This document shows, in pieces, positions 52,218 through 60,217 of a DNA stretch of 64,000 nt. The translations under genes and the position numbers were made by a program. This DNA comes from Antarctobacter sediminis (GTDB lineage: Bacteria; Pseudomonadota; Alphaproteobacteria; Rhodobacterales; Rhodobacteraceae). The notes under the pieces were generated by a model. That model was not told the origin of the DNA and made no database searches. It worked only from the letters and a program-made list of their open reading frames with translations. The stretch lies in contig NZ_JAHUZG010000001.1 in the NCBI RefSeq assembly GCF_019218285.1, positions 1,426,001 through 1,490,000 of the forward strand, given 5' to 3'. Position 1 is the first letter of the stretch; each line of letters starts with the position of its first letter.

Positions 52218-53468
52218 TCAATGTGCGATCCCCGAGCCGGCGGCCTCGTCGATCAGGCGCCCGGTTTCGAACCGGTCCAGATCGAAGGGGCGCGAGATTT
52301 CATGGTGGTCGCCGGTGGCCAGCATATGTGCCATCAGCCAGCCGCCGGCCGGGATCGCCTTGAAACCGCCGGTGCCCCAGCCACAGTTGACGAACAGCCC
52401 CTCGGGGCCGACCGGGCCGAGGATCGGCGAACTGTCGGGCACCACGTCCACCACGCCGCCCCATTGCCGCAAGAGTTTGAGCTGCCCGAAGGCCGGGAAC
52501 ATTTCGAGCAGGCCCGAAACGATGCTTTCCTGCACCGGCAGGTTGCCTTTCTGGCCATGGGTCGGAACCCGGTCCAGCCCGCCGCCAAAGACCAGTTCGC
52601 CCTTGTCGGACTGGCTGACATAGGTTCCGGTGCCCAGATACAGCAGCACCGTGTCCAGAACCGGTTTTACCGGTTCGGACACAAAGGCCTGCAAGGCATA
52701 GTCATGGATCGGCAGGCGCACGCCCAGCGGTGCGACAAGCCCCGGCGTGGCCCCCGCCGCCGCGACGCCCAACCGGTCGCAGGCGATGGCGCCGCGGTCG
52801 GTTTCGACGCCGGTGACGCGCCCGCCCTGCGTGGTGATCCCGGTGACGGTGATGCCTTCGATGATGTCGACGCCCAGCGCGCTGGCGGCGCGGGCATAGC
52901 CCCATGCCACCGCATCGTGGCGCGCGATCCCGGCGCGCCCCTGCCAGACGCCGCCAAGGCAGTGATACCGCGCATCCGGCGCGTGGTTGAGCAAGGGCAG
53001 CCGGGCGCGGGCCTCTTCGGGCCCCATCAGGTCACCGTCCACGCCGTTCAGTTTCATGGCATTTGCTATCCGGGCGCAGATTTCCATCTGCATCGGCGTA
53101 TGCGCTGCGATCAGCATGCCGCGCTGTGACAGCATGACGTTGTAATTCAGCTCTTTGGACAGCCCCTCGTAGAGCCGCAGAGCAAGATCATAAAGCGCCA
53201 CGCTTTCGGGGTAGAAATAGTTGGACCGGATCACGGTGGTGTTGCGGCCGGTGTTGCCGCCGCCGATCCAGCCCTTTTCCAGCACGGCAACCCGTTTCAC
53301 GCCATGCATCCGGGCAAGGTAATAGGCGGTGGCCAGCCCGTGACCGCCGCCGCCGATCACCACCGCGTCATAGGCCGCCTGCGGCTGGGCTTTGGGCCAG
53401 GCCGGACGCCAGCCGCGGTGGCCGCGCAGCCCTTCGCGGGCCAGTCCAAGGGCGGTGTATCGGGTCAT
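52218..53468 (-). CDS. soxB: Sarcosine oxidase subunit beta, 416 aa
   Basis: FAD- and FMN-carrying subunit that oxidises sarcosine. The dinucleotide motif is AVVIGGGGHGLATAYYLARMHG, followed by GNTGRNTTVIRSNYFYPES, where substrate-binding residues of the beta subunit lie, and the C-terminal WGTGGFKAIPAGGWLMAHM. The covalent-FMN histidine lies in the middle third. The gene overlaps the upstream TetR-family regulator gene by four bases, which links expression of the regulator and the operon. Length is normal. Confidence 0.93.
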   Translation of the reverse strand: MTRYTALGLAREGLRGHRGWRPAWPKAQPQAAYDAVVIGGGGHGLATAYYLARMHGVKRVAVLEKGWIGGGNTGRNTTVIRSNYFYPESVALYDLALRLYEGLSKELNYNVMLSQRGMLIAAHTPMQMEICARIANAMKLNGVDGDLMGPEEARARLPLLNHAPDARYHCLGGVWQGRAGIARHDAVAWGYARAASALGVDIIEGITVTGITTQGGRVTGVETDRGAIACDRLGVAAAGATPGLVAPLGVRLPIHDYALQAFVSEPVKPVLDTVLLYLGTGTYVSQSDKGELVFGGGLDRVPTHGQKGNLPVQESIVSGLLEMFPAFGQLKLLRQWGGVVDVVPDSSPILGPVGPEGLFVNCGWGTGGFKAIPAGGWLMAHMLATGDHHEISRPFDLDRFETGRLIDEAAGSGIAH

Positions 53469-54106
53469 CTGGCAAGGCTCCGTGCGATGCGGGCAAAGGC
53501 CTCGACCTCATCCGGGGACGGGTGAACGCCGGTAAAGCAGTAAAGATAGCCCTCGACCCGCGACAGCCGGTCCTCCAGCGTTTCGGCCAGTTCGAGCGCG
53601 TAATAGCCGATCTGCTGGTAATAGAGGACACGGGCGCGGATGTCGGCTTCGGCCGGGGCATAGCCGTGGCGCTGGAACATGCGGGCGATGGCCTCTTGCC
53701 GGGCGCGGTCCGACCGGTCGACCGCCTGCCGGACGGTGTCATCGCGGCGCGCCCATTCGCGCACCGCGAAATCCAGCCGGTGATTGAAGCCCGCCGGGTC
53801 GATCACGCAGCGAAAGAAGTTGTTGAGCGCCGCGGTGATCGTCGGCGCCGCCATTTCGGAATGGCGGATCATCACCCCGGTGTTGGTCTTTTCCCATTCC
53901 GTCAGCAGTTGATCCAGCAGGTCCTGACGGCTTTGGAAATACCAGTAGAACGAGGACCGCGACACGCCCAGCCGCGCTCCGACGGTCAGCACCTTGACCG
54001 ATTGCACGCCATCGCTGATGAGCAGATCCATCGCGGTGTTCAGCCAATCCTCGCGCGTGACCTTGGTGTTTCCGGGCAGGTCGGAAGAGGCCGCATCCGT
54101 GGTCAT
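53465..54106 (-). CDS. TetR/AcrR-family transcriptional regulator, 213 aa
   Basis: N-terminal helix-turn-helix (about 17-65) with VLTVGARLGVSRSSFYWYFQSRQDLLDQLL, then an all-helical ligand domain. The C-terminal part resembles regulators of amine and betaine genes only loosely. The start at 54106 has GGGGGAGAGGC upstream. It overlaps soxB by four bases, so it lies in the sox operon and may repress it; an imperfect palindrome upstream of the DMGDH-like gene (58187-58206) could be a target. MttB- and DMGDH-like genes are upstream. Confidence 0.88.
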   Translation of the reverse strand: MTTDAASSDLPGNTKVTREDWLNTAMDLLISDGVQSVKVLTVGARLGVSRSSFYWYFQSRQDLLDQLLTEWEKTNTGVMIRHSEMAAPTITAALNNFFRCVIDPAGFNHRLDFAVREWARRDDTVRQAVDRSDRARQEAIARMFQRHGYAPAEADIRARVLYYQQIGYYALELAETLEDRLSRVEGYLYCFTGVHPSPDEVEAFARIARSLAR

Positions 54107-54167
54107 GCTGCCTCTCCCCCTGCGGCGCGCCCCGCTGCCGGGGCCAAGTGGTTGCCCGAACGCCGCA

Positions 54168-55718
54168 TCAGTCGGCCGGCGCGGCGCCACCTTGGGCGGT
54201 GCGCTTGTCGATGAAGGCATCCAGCGCGGCCAGCCTGTCGCCGGTGACATTGGCGGGCGCCTTGTGGTCTGCAAGGATCTGCTGCCACAGTTTCTGCGCC
54301 CGGTCGTTGGCATCCAGCCCGCCGCGTTCCGTCCATGTGCCAAAGTTCGACCAGTCCGCCACGATCGGTTCGTAAAAGGCGGTAGAATAGCGGTCCATCG
54401 TGTGGGCACAGCCGAAGAAATGCCCGCCCGGCTGCACCTCGGCCAAGGCGTCAAAGGCGATTTCCGTGTCTTCCGAAGGGGTTTCGGCGCACAGTTCGGC
54501 CATGACCTGAACCATTTCCATGTCGGTGATGAACTTTTCATAGTTCACCGTCAGACCACCTTCGATCCAGCCCGCGGCATGGATAATAATGGTCGCCCCC
54601 GACATCAGCGCGCCCCATGTGCTGATCTCGGTCTCATGTGCGGCCTGCGCATCATTGGTATTGGCGGCACAGCCGGCGGCGTTGCGCCACGGCAGACCGA
54701 CCAGCCGCGCCAACTGGCCCGAGGCAAGGCTGGCCTTGACCTGTTCCGGCGTGCCAAAGGCCGGTGCGCCGCTTTTCATGTCCACGTTCGAGGCAAAGGC
54801 CCCGTAACAGACCGGCGCGCCGGGTTTGGTCAACTGGGTCAGCGTGATGCCCGCCATCGCCTCGGCATGAGAGAGCGTCACCGCCCCCGCCACCGTCACC
54901 GGCGCCATGGCCCCCATCAGGCAGAAGGGCGTGACCACCGACGGCTGTCCGTTGCGGGCAAAGTCGATCAGCCCCTGCGCCATGGGAATGTCGATCTGGC
55001 GCGGCGAGTTGGTGTTGATGATCGTGTAGCAATGCGGGTTCTGGAGGAACTGCTCGTCCGAGAGGCCGCGAAAGCCCGCGATCATCTCGAAGGCGTCCAT
55101 GACCTGCGGCGTGCCGCGGGAAAAGACAAAGGGCACCTTGTCCGATACCGCCAGTTGCATGCGGGTAAAGGCGTAGTGGCGCAGGTGGACGGGAATGTCC
55201 TGCGGTTCGACCCCGGGCGAGAGCATCTGGATGGCGTCGAAATTCTGCACCAGCTTGGTCAGCTCCTCGACGTCGCGCAGGCTGCCGGGGCGGCGTCCGC
55301 GCAGCATGTCGGAACAGTTGGGCGCACCCGCGCCCGACTGGAACGCAAGCGTGCCCAGTTGCATGTCCAGCGCCCGTTCCGGCGCACCGCCGTTCAGCGT
55401 GAACCGGCGCGGCGCCGTGGTCAGCGCCGCCGCGACGATGTCGCGCCCGATGCGAACCATCTGGCTGTCTTCGTCGACGATACAGCCCGCCTGTTCATAG
55501 ATGCGCCGCGCCTCGGGCAGCAGCACCTTGATGCCCAGTTCCTCCAGCACGCGCAGGGCGGTTTCATGGATCGCGGCGATGCGGTCCTCGGAGAAAACCA
55601 CCTGCGGGGTGAAAGGGTTGGTCAACTGGCGATAGTTGACCTGCCGCCTGGAGGTCGGCGCCTCGCCGCCGCGCTTGCCGCGACGGCGGCGGCCGGTGTT
55701 CTCGGTCAGGGTGGCCAT
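54168..55718 (-). CDS. Trimethylamine methyltransferase (MttB) family protein without pyrrolysine, 516 aa
   Basis: MttB-superfamily protein. The reading frame is continuous with no in-frame TAG, so it is a non-Pyl member; such proteins demethylate glycine betaine or related quaternary amines in anaerobes (MtgB type) using a corrinoid protein. The family barrel is marked by GAGAPNCSD, FVFSRGTPQVMDAFEM, PFCLMGAMAPVTVAGAVTLSHAE and AAHETEISTWGALMSGA. The first 30 residues are basic (TENTGRRRRGKRGG) and unlike typical members. The ATG at 55718 overlaps the stop of the DMGDH-like gene (TGATG), so the two are coupled. No corrinoid-protein or methyltransferase-II gene is in the window. Confidence 0.9.
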   Translation of the reverse strand: MATLTENTGRRRRGKRGGEAPTSRRQVNYRQLTNPFTPQVVFSEDRIAAIHETALRVLEELGIKVLLPEARRIYEQAGCIVDEDSQMVRIGRDIVAAALTTAPRRFTLNGGAPERALDMQLGTLAFQSGAGAPNCSDMLRGRRPGSLRDVEELTKLVQNFDAIQMLSPGVEPQDIPVHLRHYAFTRMQLAVSDKVPFVFSRGTPQVMDAFEMIAGFRGLSDEQFLQNPHCYTIINTNSPRQIDIPMAQGLIDFARNGQPSVVTPFCLMGAMAPVTVAGAVTLSHAEAMAGITLTQLTKPGAPVCYGAFASNVDMKSGAPAFGTPEQVKASLASGQLARLVGLPWRNAAGCAANTNDAQAAHETEISTWGALMSGATIIIHAAGWIEGGLTVNYEKFITDMEMVQVMAELCAETPSEDTEIAFDALAEVQPGGHFFGCAHTMDRYSTAFYEPIVADWSNFGTWTERGGLDANDRAQKLWQQILADHKAPANVTGDRLAALDAFIDKRTAQGGAAPAD

Positions 55719-58132
55719 CACGCGGTCACCTGCTTGCCGCGCATGGCATTGCCCTGCGGATCATAGGGCGAGGCTGCGATCACACGGGCCGGGCGTTCGA
55801 CGCCGACCACATGCACCGACAGGTCGGTGCCTTCGGCGCAGGCATCGGCGTTGAGCATGGCCAGCGCATAGCTTTTGCCCATGGTGTGCCCATAGCCCCC
55901 CGAGGTGATAAAGCCGACCTTTTCGCCGTCCTTCCAGACCGGTTCATAGCCGCTGGCATCCGCATCGGCGGCCTCGACTTCCAGCGTCACGATGCGGCGC
56001 TTGGCCCCCGCTTCCTTTTCGGCCAGCGCGGCCTCTTTGCCGATGAAATCCCCCTTGTCCCATGCAATCCAGCGATCCATGCCGGTTTCGCCGGGCGTGT
56101 AGCCCTGGGTAAATTCCGCCGACCAGATGCCAAAGCTCTTTTCCAGCCGCAGCGACAGCATGGCGTTGAAACCGTATTCGCGGATCTCCTGATCGGCGCC
56201 CGCCTCCAGCAGCAGGTCACGCAGCTTGATGTGGTCGCCGTAGCGCACGTTGATCTCGTACCCCAGCTCACCGGCCACCGACATACGCGCGACCCGTGCC
56301 CGGAACAGGCCCACGTCCAGTTGCGCGCAGCCCATGAACGGCAGATCCGCAGCGGCTGGGCAGAGCTTTTCGATCACCGCCTTCGAACGCGGACCGGTCA
56401 GGGCAAAGCCGCAGATCTCTTCGCCCATGTCGCGGATCGTCACGCCGTCGTCCATGTGATCCTCGAACCAGCGCATGTGCCATTCGCGCAGGTAGTAGCT
56501 GCCCATGATCCACCATGTGCCGTCGCCCCAGTTGAACACGGTCAGGTCGCCCTTGAGCCGCCCGCCCGGTTCCAGCATGGGGGCCAGTCTGGCGCGGCCC
56601 GGTGCCGGCAGTTTCGAAGCCATGATACGGTCAAGCCAAGCTTCGGCGTTGGGGCCGGACACTTCGAACCGCGAAAAGCCCGAGATATCGACCATGCCGA
56701 CCTTGGAACGCACGTGGCGGCATTCTTCGCCCACGATGTCAAAGGCGTTGGAACGTTTGAGCGTCGGCGTTTCCTCGAACCCCTTCGGCGCGAAATACAG
56801 CGGCACTTCGAGATCCCAGCTGACCCCCCATTTGCAGCCTGCCTCACTCATGGCGGTATAGGCGGGCGGGGTTTTCAGCTCGCGGCCCGCGGGCAGTTGT
56901 TCGTTCGGGTAGGTCATCACGAAACGGCGCGAATAGAACTGGCCGGTGGTTTCCTGAATGTAGCGCTTGTTCTGGGCGTAGTCGCCATAGCGCGCCACAT
57001 CCATCGACCATGCGTCGGCTTCGGGTTCGCCGTGGATCATCCATTCCGCCAGCGTCTTGCCGACGCCGCCGCCCTGAAGGAAGCCCGCCATGACCGCGCA
57101 GGCCGACCAGTAGCCGCGCTTGCCGCGCACCGGCCCCACCAGCGGGTTGCCATCGGGCGAGAAGGTGAAAGCCCCGTTGACCCATGTCTTGATGCCCGCA
57201 TCCTGCAAGACAGGGTAGCGTTCAAAGCCGCAGATCAGCTCTTTTTCGATCCGGTCGGTCTGTTCCTGGAACAGTTCCATCCCGTAATCCCATGGCGCGC
57301 CATCCATGGCCCAATGTTCGTGCTCGATCTCGTAGATGCCCAGCAGAACGCCCTTCTGGTCCTGCCGCAGATAGGTAAAGCCCTCGAGGTCGACGGTCAT
57401 CGGCACTTCGAAATCCAGTTGTTCGATGGCCGGGATGTTCTCGGTGATCAGATAGTGGTGTTTCAGCGGCGAAACCGGCAGTTCGATGCCCGCCATGCGA
57501 CCCACCTGCTTTGCCCAGAGACCGGCGGCATTGACCACATGTTCGCAGGTGATGGTGCCCTTGTCGGTGATGACTTTCCAGCCATCCGCGGTCTGTTCCA
57601 GACTTTCGACCTTGGTGTGTTCGAAATAGCTGGCACCGCGTTTCTTGGCGGCCTTGGCATAGGCGTGCACGGTGCCGGTGGTGTCAAGATAGCCCTCGCG
57701 GTCGGCCCACATGCCGCCAAGGATGCCCTCGGTCGACATGATCGGGCAGCGGCGCTGTGCCTCTTCGGGGGTGACCAGTTCGCAATCCTCGATGCCGATG
57801 GACTGGAAGGTGCGATAGGCCGATTGCAGCCATTCCCAGCGGTCGGGCGTGCCTGCCAGCGTCAGACCGCCGGTCATGTGCAACCCGATGTCCTGACCGC
57901 TTTCTTCCTGGATCTCGGTCAGGAGGTCGATGGTATAGGCCTGAAGCGCGGCCATGTTCGGATCGGCGTTCAGCGCGTGGAAACCGCCTGCCGCGTGCCA
58001 TGACGATCCCGCCGTCAGCACCGACCGTTCCAGCAGGCAGACATCTGTCCAGCCGAACTTGGCAAGGTGGTAGAGCACGGAGGTGCCGACCACGCCCCCA
58101 CCAATGACGACAACGCGATAATGAGTGTTCAT
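55718..58132 (-). CDS. Dimethylglycine/sarcosine dehydrogenase-like FAD-dependent aminomethyltransferase fusion, 804 aa
   Basis: Flavoprotein that demethylates a methylated glycine. The FAD motif is VVVIGGGVVGTSVLYHLAKFG; the conserved histidine for covalent FAD is H46 in SSWHAAGGF. The order is DAO domain (about 1-370), FAO_M linker (to about 425), GcvT domain (about 425-700) and GcvT C-terminal domain (to about 800), as in DMGDH. The start at 58132 has AGGGGAG upstream. It is followed by the MttB-like gene and then, further down, by the TetR and sox genes, giving an ordered demethylation set. Sarcosine or another N-methylated substrate is also possible. Confidence 0.9.
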   Translation of the reverse strand: MNTHYRVVVIGGGVVGTSVLYHLAKFGWTDVCLLERSVLTAGSSWHAAGGFHALNADPNMAALQAYTIDLLTEIQEESGQDIGLHMTGGLTLAGTPDRWEWLQSAYRTFQSIGIEDCELVTPEEAQRRCPIMSTEGILGGMWADREGYLDTTGTVHAYAKAAKKRGASYFEHTKVESLEQTADGWKVITDKGTITCEHVVNAAGLWAKQVGRMAGIELPVSPLKHHYLITENIPAIEQLDFEVPMTVDLEGFTYLRQDQKGVLLGIYEIEHEHWAMDGAPWDYGMELFQEQTDRIEKELICGFERYPVLQDAGIKTWVNGAFTFSPDGNPLVGPVRGKRGYWSACAVMAGFLQGGGVGKTLAEWMIHGEPEADAWSMDVARYGDYAQNKRYIQETTGQFYSRRFVMTYPNEQLPAGRELKTPPAYTAMSEAGCKWGVSWDLEVPLYFAPKGFEETPTLKRSNAFDIVGEECRHVRSKVGMVDISGFSRFEVSGPNAEAWLDRIMASKLPAPGRARLAPMLEPGGRLKGDLTVFNWGDGTWWIMGSYYLREWHMRWFEDHMDDGVTIRDMGEEICGFALTGPRSKAVIEKLCPAAADLPFMGCAQLDVGLFRARVARMSVAGELGYEINVRYGDHIKLRDLLLEAGADQEIREYGFNAMLSLRLEKSFGIWSAEFTQGYTPGETGMDRWIAWDKGDFIGKEAALAEKEAGAKRRIVTLEVEAADADASGYEPVWKDGEKVGFITSGGYGHTMGKSYALAMLNADACAEGTDLSVHVVGVERPARVIAASPYDPQGNAMRGKQVTA

Positions 58133-58186
58133 GACGGGCTCCCCTGGATTCGTTTTCACCAAGCCTAGGCAGAGCGGGCGCGCGTT

Positions 58187-58206
58187 TCTAGACAGTATTG
58201 TCCAGA
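58187..58206. promoter_or_regulatory. Imperfect palindrome upstream of the DMGDH-like gene
   Basis: TCTAGACAGTATTGTCCAGA: eight of ten pairs match, one of the others is G-T. It lies 55 bases upstream of the 58132 start and has the length of a TetR-type operator, so it is a candidate site for the regulator at 53465-54106. Confidence 0.4.
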
Positions 58207-58318
58207 GTTTGTCCCGAAAGCGACATCCACGGCCCTGTTGACGGGGCGCAGGTCGGACTTTTTGCGCCATTCGGGCGCGGTCAGCGGCGGGATTTTCGGC
58301 GCGGCGCGCGGGGCGCGA

Positions 58319-59944
58319 TCAGATCAGCGCGCTGTCGGAAACGTCATCTTCTTCGGCCTCGTCCAGCGGCTCTGTGCTGTCCCACTTGGTCTGGTTCGAC
58401 AACATGAACTGTTCATAAAAGCCGCCACCCGCAAAGGGATCGCCGGAAGGCACGGGCGTGGGTGTGGGGGTTGGCTCCGGGGCCGGTGTTGGTGTCGGCG
58501 TTGGGGTCGGGCTGGGTGCGGCCGGCTGCCAAGCGCCGGTCAGCCCACCCAGAAGCTGATCATAAAGCCCGCCCGAGCCGAAAGCATCGGCCGCCGTCGC
58601 CGGGGGCGGCGCGGGGTCCTCGGGCGGGTCCTCGGGCGGGTCCTCGGGCGGGTCGACCGGTTCGGGATCGACCGGCCCCGGATCAAGCGGTCCGCCGGTG
58701 TCCGGCGGTGGCCCATCCACCCGCCCCCCCCCGACGATGCTGTATTGCTCGGTCACATATTCCCGCAGGACCCAATCGGTATAGGGTTCGCGCAAGGCCC
58801 CGCTGTCATCGGTCACCAGCGGATCGAAGGCGGCATAGGTTTCAAAGACACTGGTCACCAATGCCGTTTCCGCCGCGGTCAGGTTCTCTTCGCTGCCCCA
58901 GCTGTCGTAGCCCGCGAAATGCGTGACATGAACGTCCTGCCCGTAGAGATCCAGCGCCGTCTCGGCAAATTCGGTGGTATGCACGTGGTCGCTGTGTTCG
59001 ATGGCGCTGCTGTCGTCCTGTAGCATCACCTCGTCCGGGGCGTGGCGATCCATGACCGCCGCCAGCACCTGCGTCAGGTCTTGGGCTGTATAGGTCAGCG
59101 CGCCGTCAACGGTGGTCACCTGCGCCACCTCGCCTTCGGCCAGTTGTTCGAGACTGCCAAAACCATAGGGTTCCGTCCCCGCGCCGTCGATCCCGTCGGG
59201 GGTACGCAGGAAATACAGCCGCACCTGCGGCGCATCGGCCAGATAACTGCTTTGCACCTCCCAAGCGCTGCCGTCGATGTTCAGCGTCACGGTCTCGTCG
59301 ATCCAGTTCGCCGGATCGGATCCGGCCATCTGGGCATAGGCCGCCTTGGCCCCGGCTTCGCGCGCTTCCCAATAGGCGGCATCGCGGCCCGCATCCCCTG
59401 CCGTCAGATAGACCGTGGTCATCGGGTCGCCCGCTGCGATGGTTTCGGCAATCGACGGGTTCATGAACAGCAGGTCGTCGTCCGTATGGGCGACGATCGC
59501 CATGTCGCCGCCCTGCGGTGCCGGGCTGAGCGGTTCGATGGTCAGGTCCAGCACCGCCGCATCATAGGGCGTGGCCGCGCCGGTCAAATCGGTCAGCGGC
59601 AGCGCCACCGGCACCTCGGCCTGCATCTGCGCCAGCGGCTGATCCTCTTTCGACAGGGTCATGACCCCGTTGGCATCGATCTCGGCGGTGAAGCTGGCTG
59701 TTTCTCCGGGCACCAGCGAATCTTCGGCCACCAGCCGGTAGCTCTGTCCGCCCTGCACCAGTGCAAAGAGCAAATCGTCGCCGGCCCCCAACTGGCCAAA
59801 GATCAGCCGCGCGCCGCCCGCCGCATCCCCAAGCGCCACGAAAGGCTGTGCGTTTCCGCCGCCCAGCGCGTCAAAACGCAAGGCGATGTCGATGCGAAGC
59901 GGGCCGGTAAAGACGCCGTCGATGGCAGGCAGGGGCATGACCAT
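58319..59944 (-). CDS. PIG-L/LmbE-type deacetylase with N-terminal extra domain and proline-rich repeats, 541 aa
   Basis: A probable PIG-L-family zinc deacetylase core (about 145-370), with MAIVAHTDDDLLFMNP (canonical AHPDDE has Pro at the third position, here Thr) and the second metal segment HSDHVHTTEFAE. The first ~115 residues form a separate beta-rich domain (DGVFTGPLRIDIALRFD...). After the core come a PPED repeat of three units (12 bp each, 58614-58649) and a PTPTP linker, joining two copies of a 20-residue motif (residues 453-472 and 502-521, sharing D-x-F-x-x-G-G-x-Y-x-Q and ending in W), then an acidic C-terminus. No signal peptide is visible; the C-terminal layout suggests non-classical secretion. 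Start ATG 59944 is chosen with GAAAGG upstream. Confidence 0.75.
   Translation of the reverse strand: MVMPLPAIDGVFTGPLRIDIALRFDALGGGNAQPFVALGDAAGGARLIFGQLGAGDDLLFALVQGGQSYRLVAEDSLVPGETASFTAEIDANGVMTLSKEDQPLAQMQAEVPVALPLTDLTGAATPYDAAVLDLTIEPLSPAPQGGDMAIVAHTDDDLLFMNPSIAETIAAGDPMTTVYLTAGDAGRDAAYWEAREAGAKAAYAQMAGSDPANWIDETVTLNIDGSAWEVQSSYLADAPQVRLYFLRTPDGIDGAGTEPYGFGSLEQLAEGEVAQVTTVDGALTYTAQDLTQVLAAVMDRHAPDEVMLQDDSSAIEHSDHVHTTEFAETALDLYGQDVHVTHFAGYDSWGSEENLTAAETALVTSVFETYAAFDPLVTDDSGALREPYTDWVLREYVTEQYSIVGGGRVDGPPPDTGGPLDPGPVDPEPVDPPEDPPEDPPEDPAPPPATAADAFGSGGLYDQLLGGLTGAWQPAAPSPTPTPTPTPAPEPTPTPTPVPSGDPFAGGGFYEQFMLSNQTKWDSTEPLDEAEEDDVSDSALI
58382..58441 (-). repeat. Second 20-residue motif repeat of the PIG-L protein
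   Basis: Encodes residues 502-521, beginning DPFAGGGFYEQF and ending with W. It pairs with the motif at 58529-58588, separated by a 29-residue proline/threonine linker. Confidence 0.6.
58529..58588 (-). repeat. First 20-residue motif repeat of the PIG-L protein
   Basis: Encodes residues 453-472, beginning DAFGSGGLYDQL and ending with W. Seven or more positions match the second copy. Confidence 0.6.
58614..58654 (-). repeat. 12-bp tandem repeat encoding PPED units
   Basis: GGGTCCTCGGGC repeated three times in full, followed by a partial copy (GGGTC). In frame it encodes a Pro-Pro-Glu-Asp linker in the PIG-L protein. Such tracts can vary in copy number. Confidence 0.8.
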
Positions 59945-60159
59945 GGCCTTTCGCTTGCGTGCAGGCCAAACGCACCGGGGGCCTGCATACCCGGCCCGGA
60001 CAGGTTTCTGCCCGGAGATCGCCACAAAAACGCCACACTCTGAAACGCGGCCAGACTACACGGACTGACGCCAAGTCGCGACAGTTATGTGGAAACAGAC
60101 TGTTCTCACGCTGGCGATGACTTCGGGCAACGCCAGCGGTGGCAGGAATGACGCGGCGC

Positions 60160-60187
60160 TTGATGGGGCACCGGTTGAACCTATGCT
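60160..60187 (+). promoter_or_regulatory. Possible sigma70-type promoter of the MscS-family gene
   Basis: TTGATG (60160-60165), 16-base spacer, TATGCT (60182-60187), 31 bases upstream of the ATG at 60218. The divergent intergenic region also serves the PIG-L gene. Confidence 0.4.
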
Positions 60188-60217
60188 GTTCCAGACCCTT
60201 CCGAAAGGAACAGCCCG

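Noticed and set aside
54168-55718. Possible pyrrolysine-containing MttB.
   Set aside because: The frame is continuous for 516 codons without TAG, so it must be a non-pyrrolysine family member.
55811-58003. A plus-strand open frame of 730 codons antisense to the DMGDH-like gene.
   Set aside because: His/Ala/Arg-rich shadow without motifs, while the minus strand encodes a full FAD-GcvT protein.
58614-58654. Tandem repeat as a CRISPR or VNTR-like element.
   Set aside because: The 12-base unit is in frame and encodes a Pro-Glu-Asp linker; there are no spacers.
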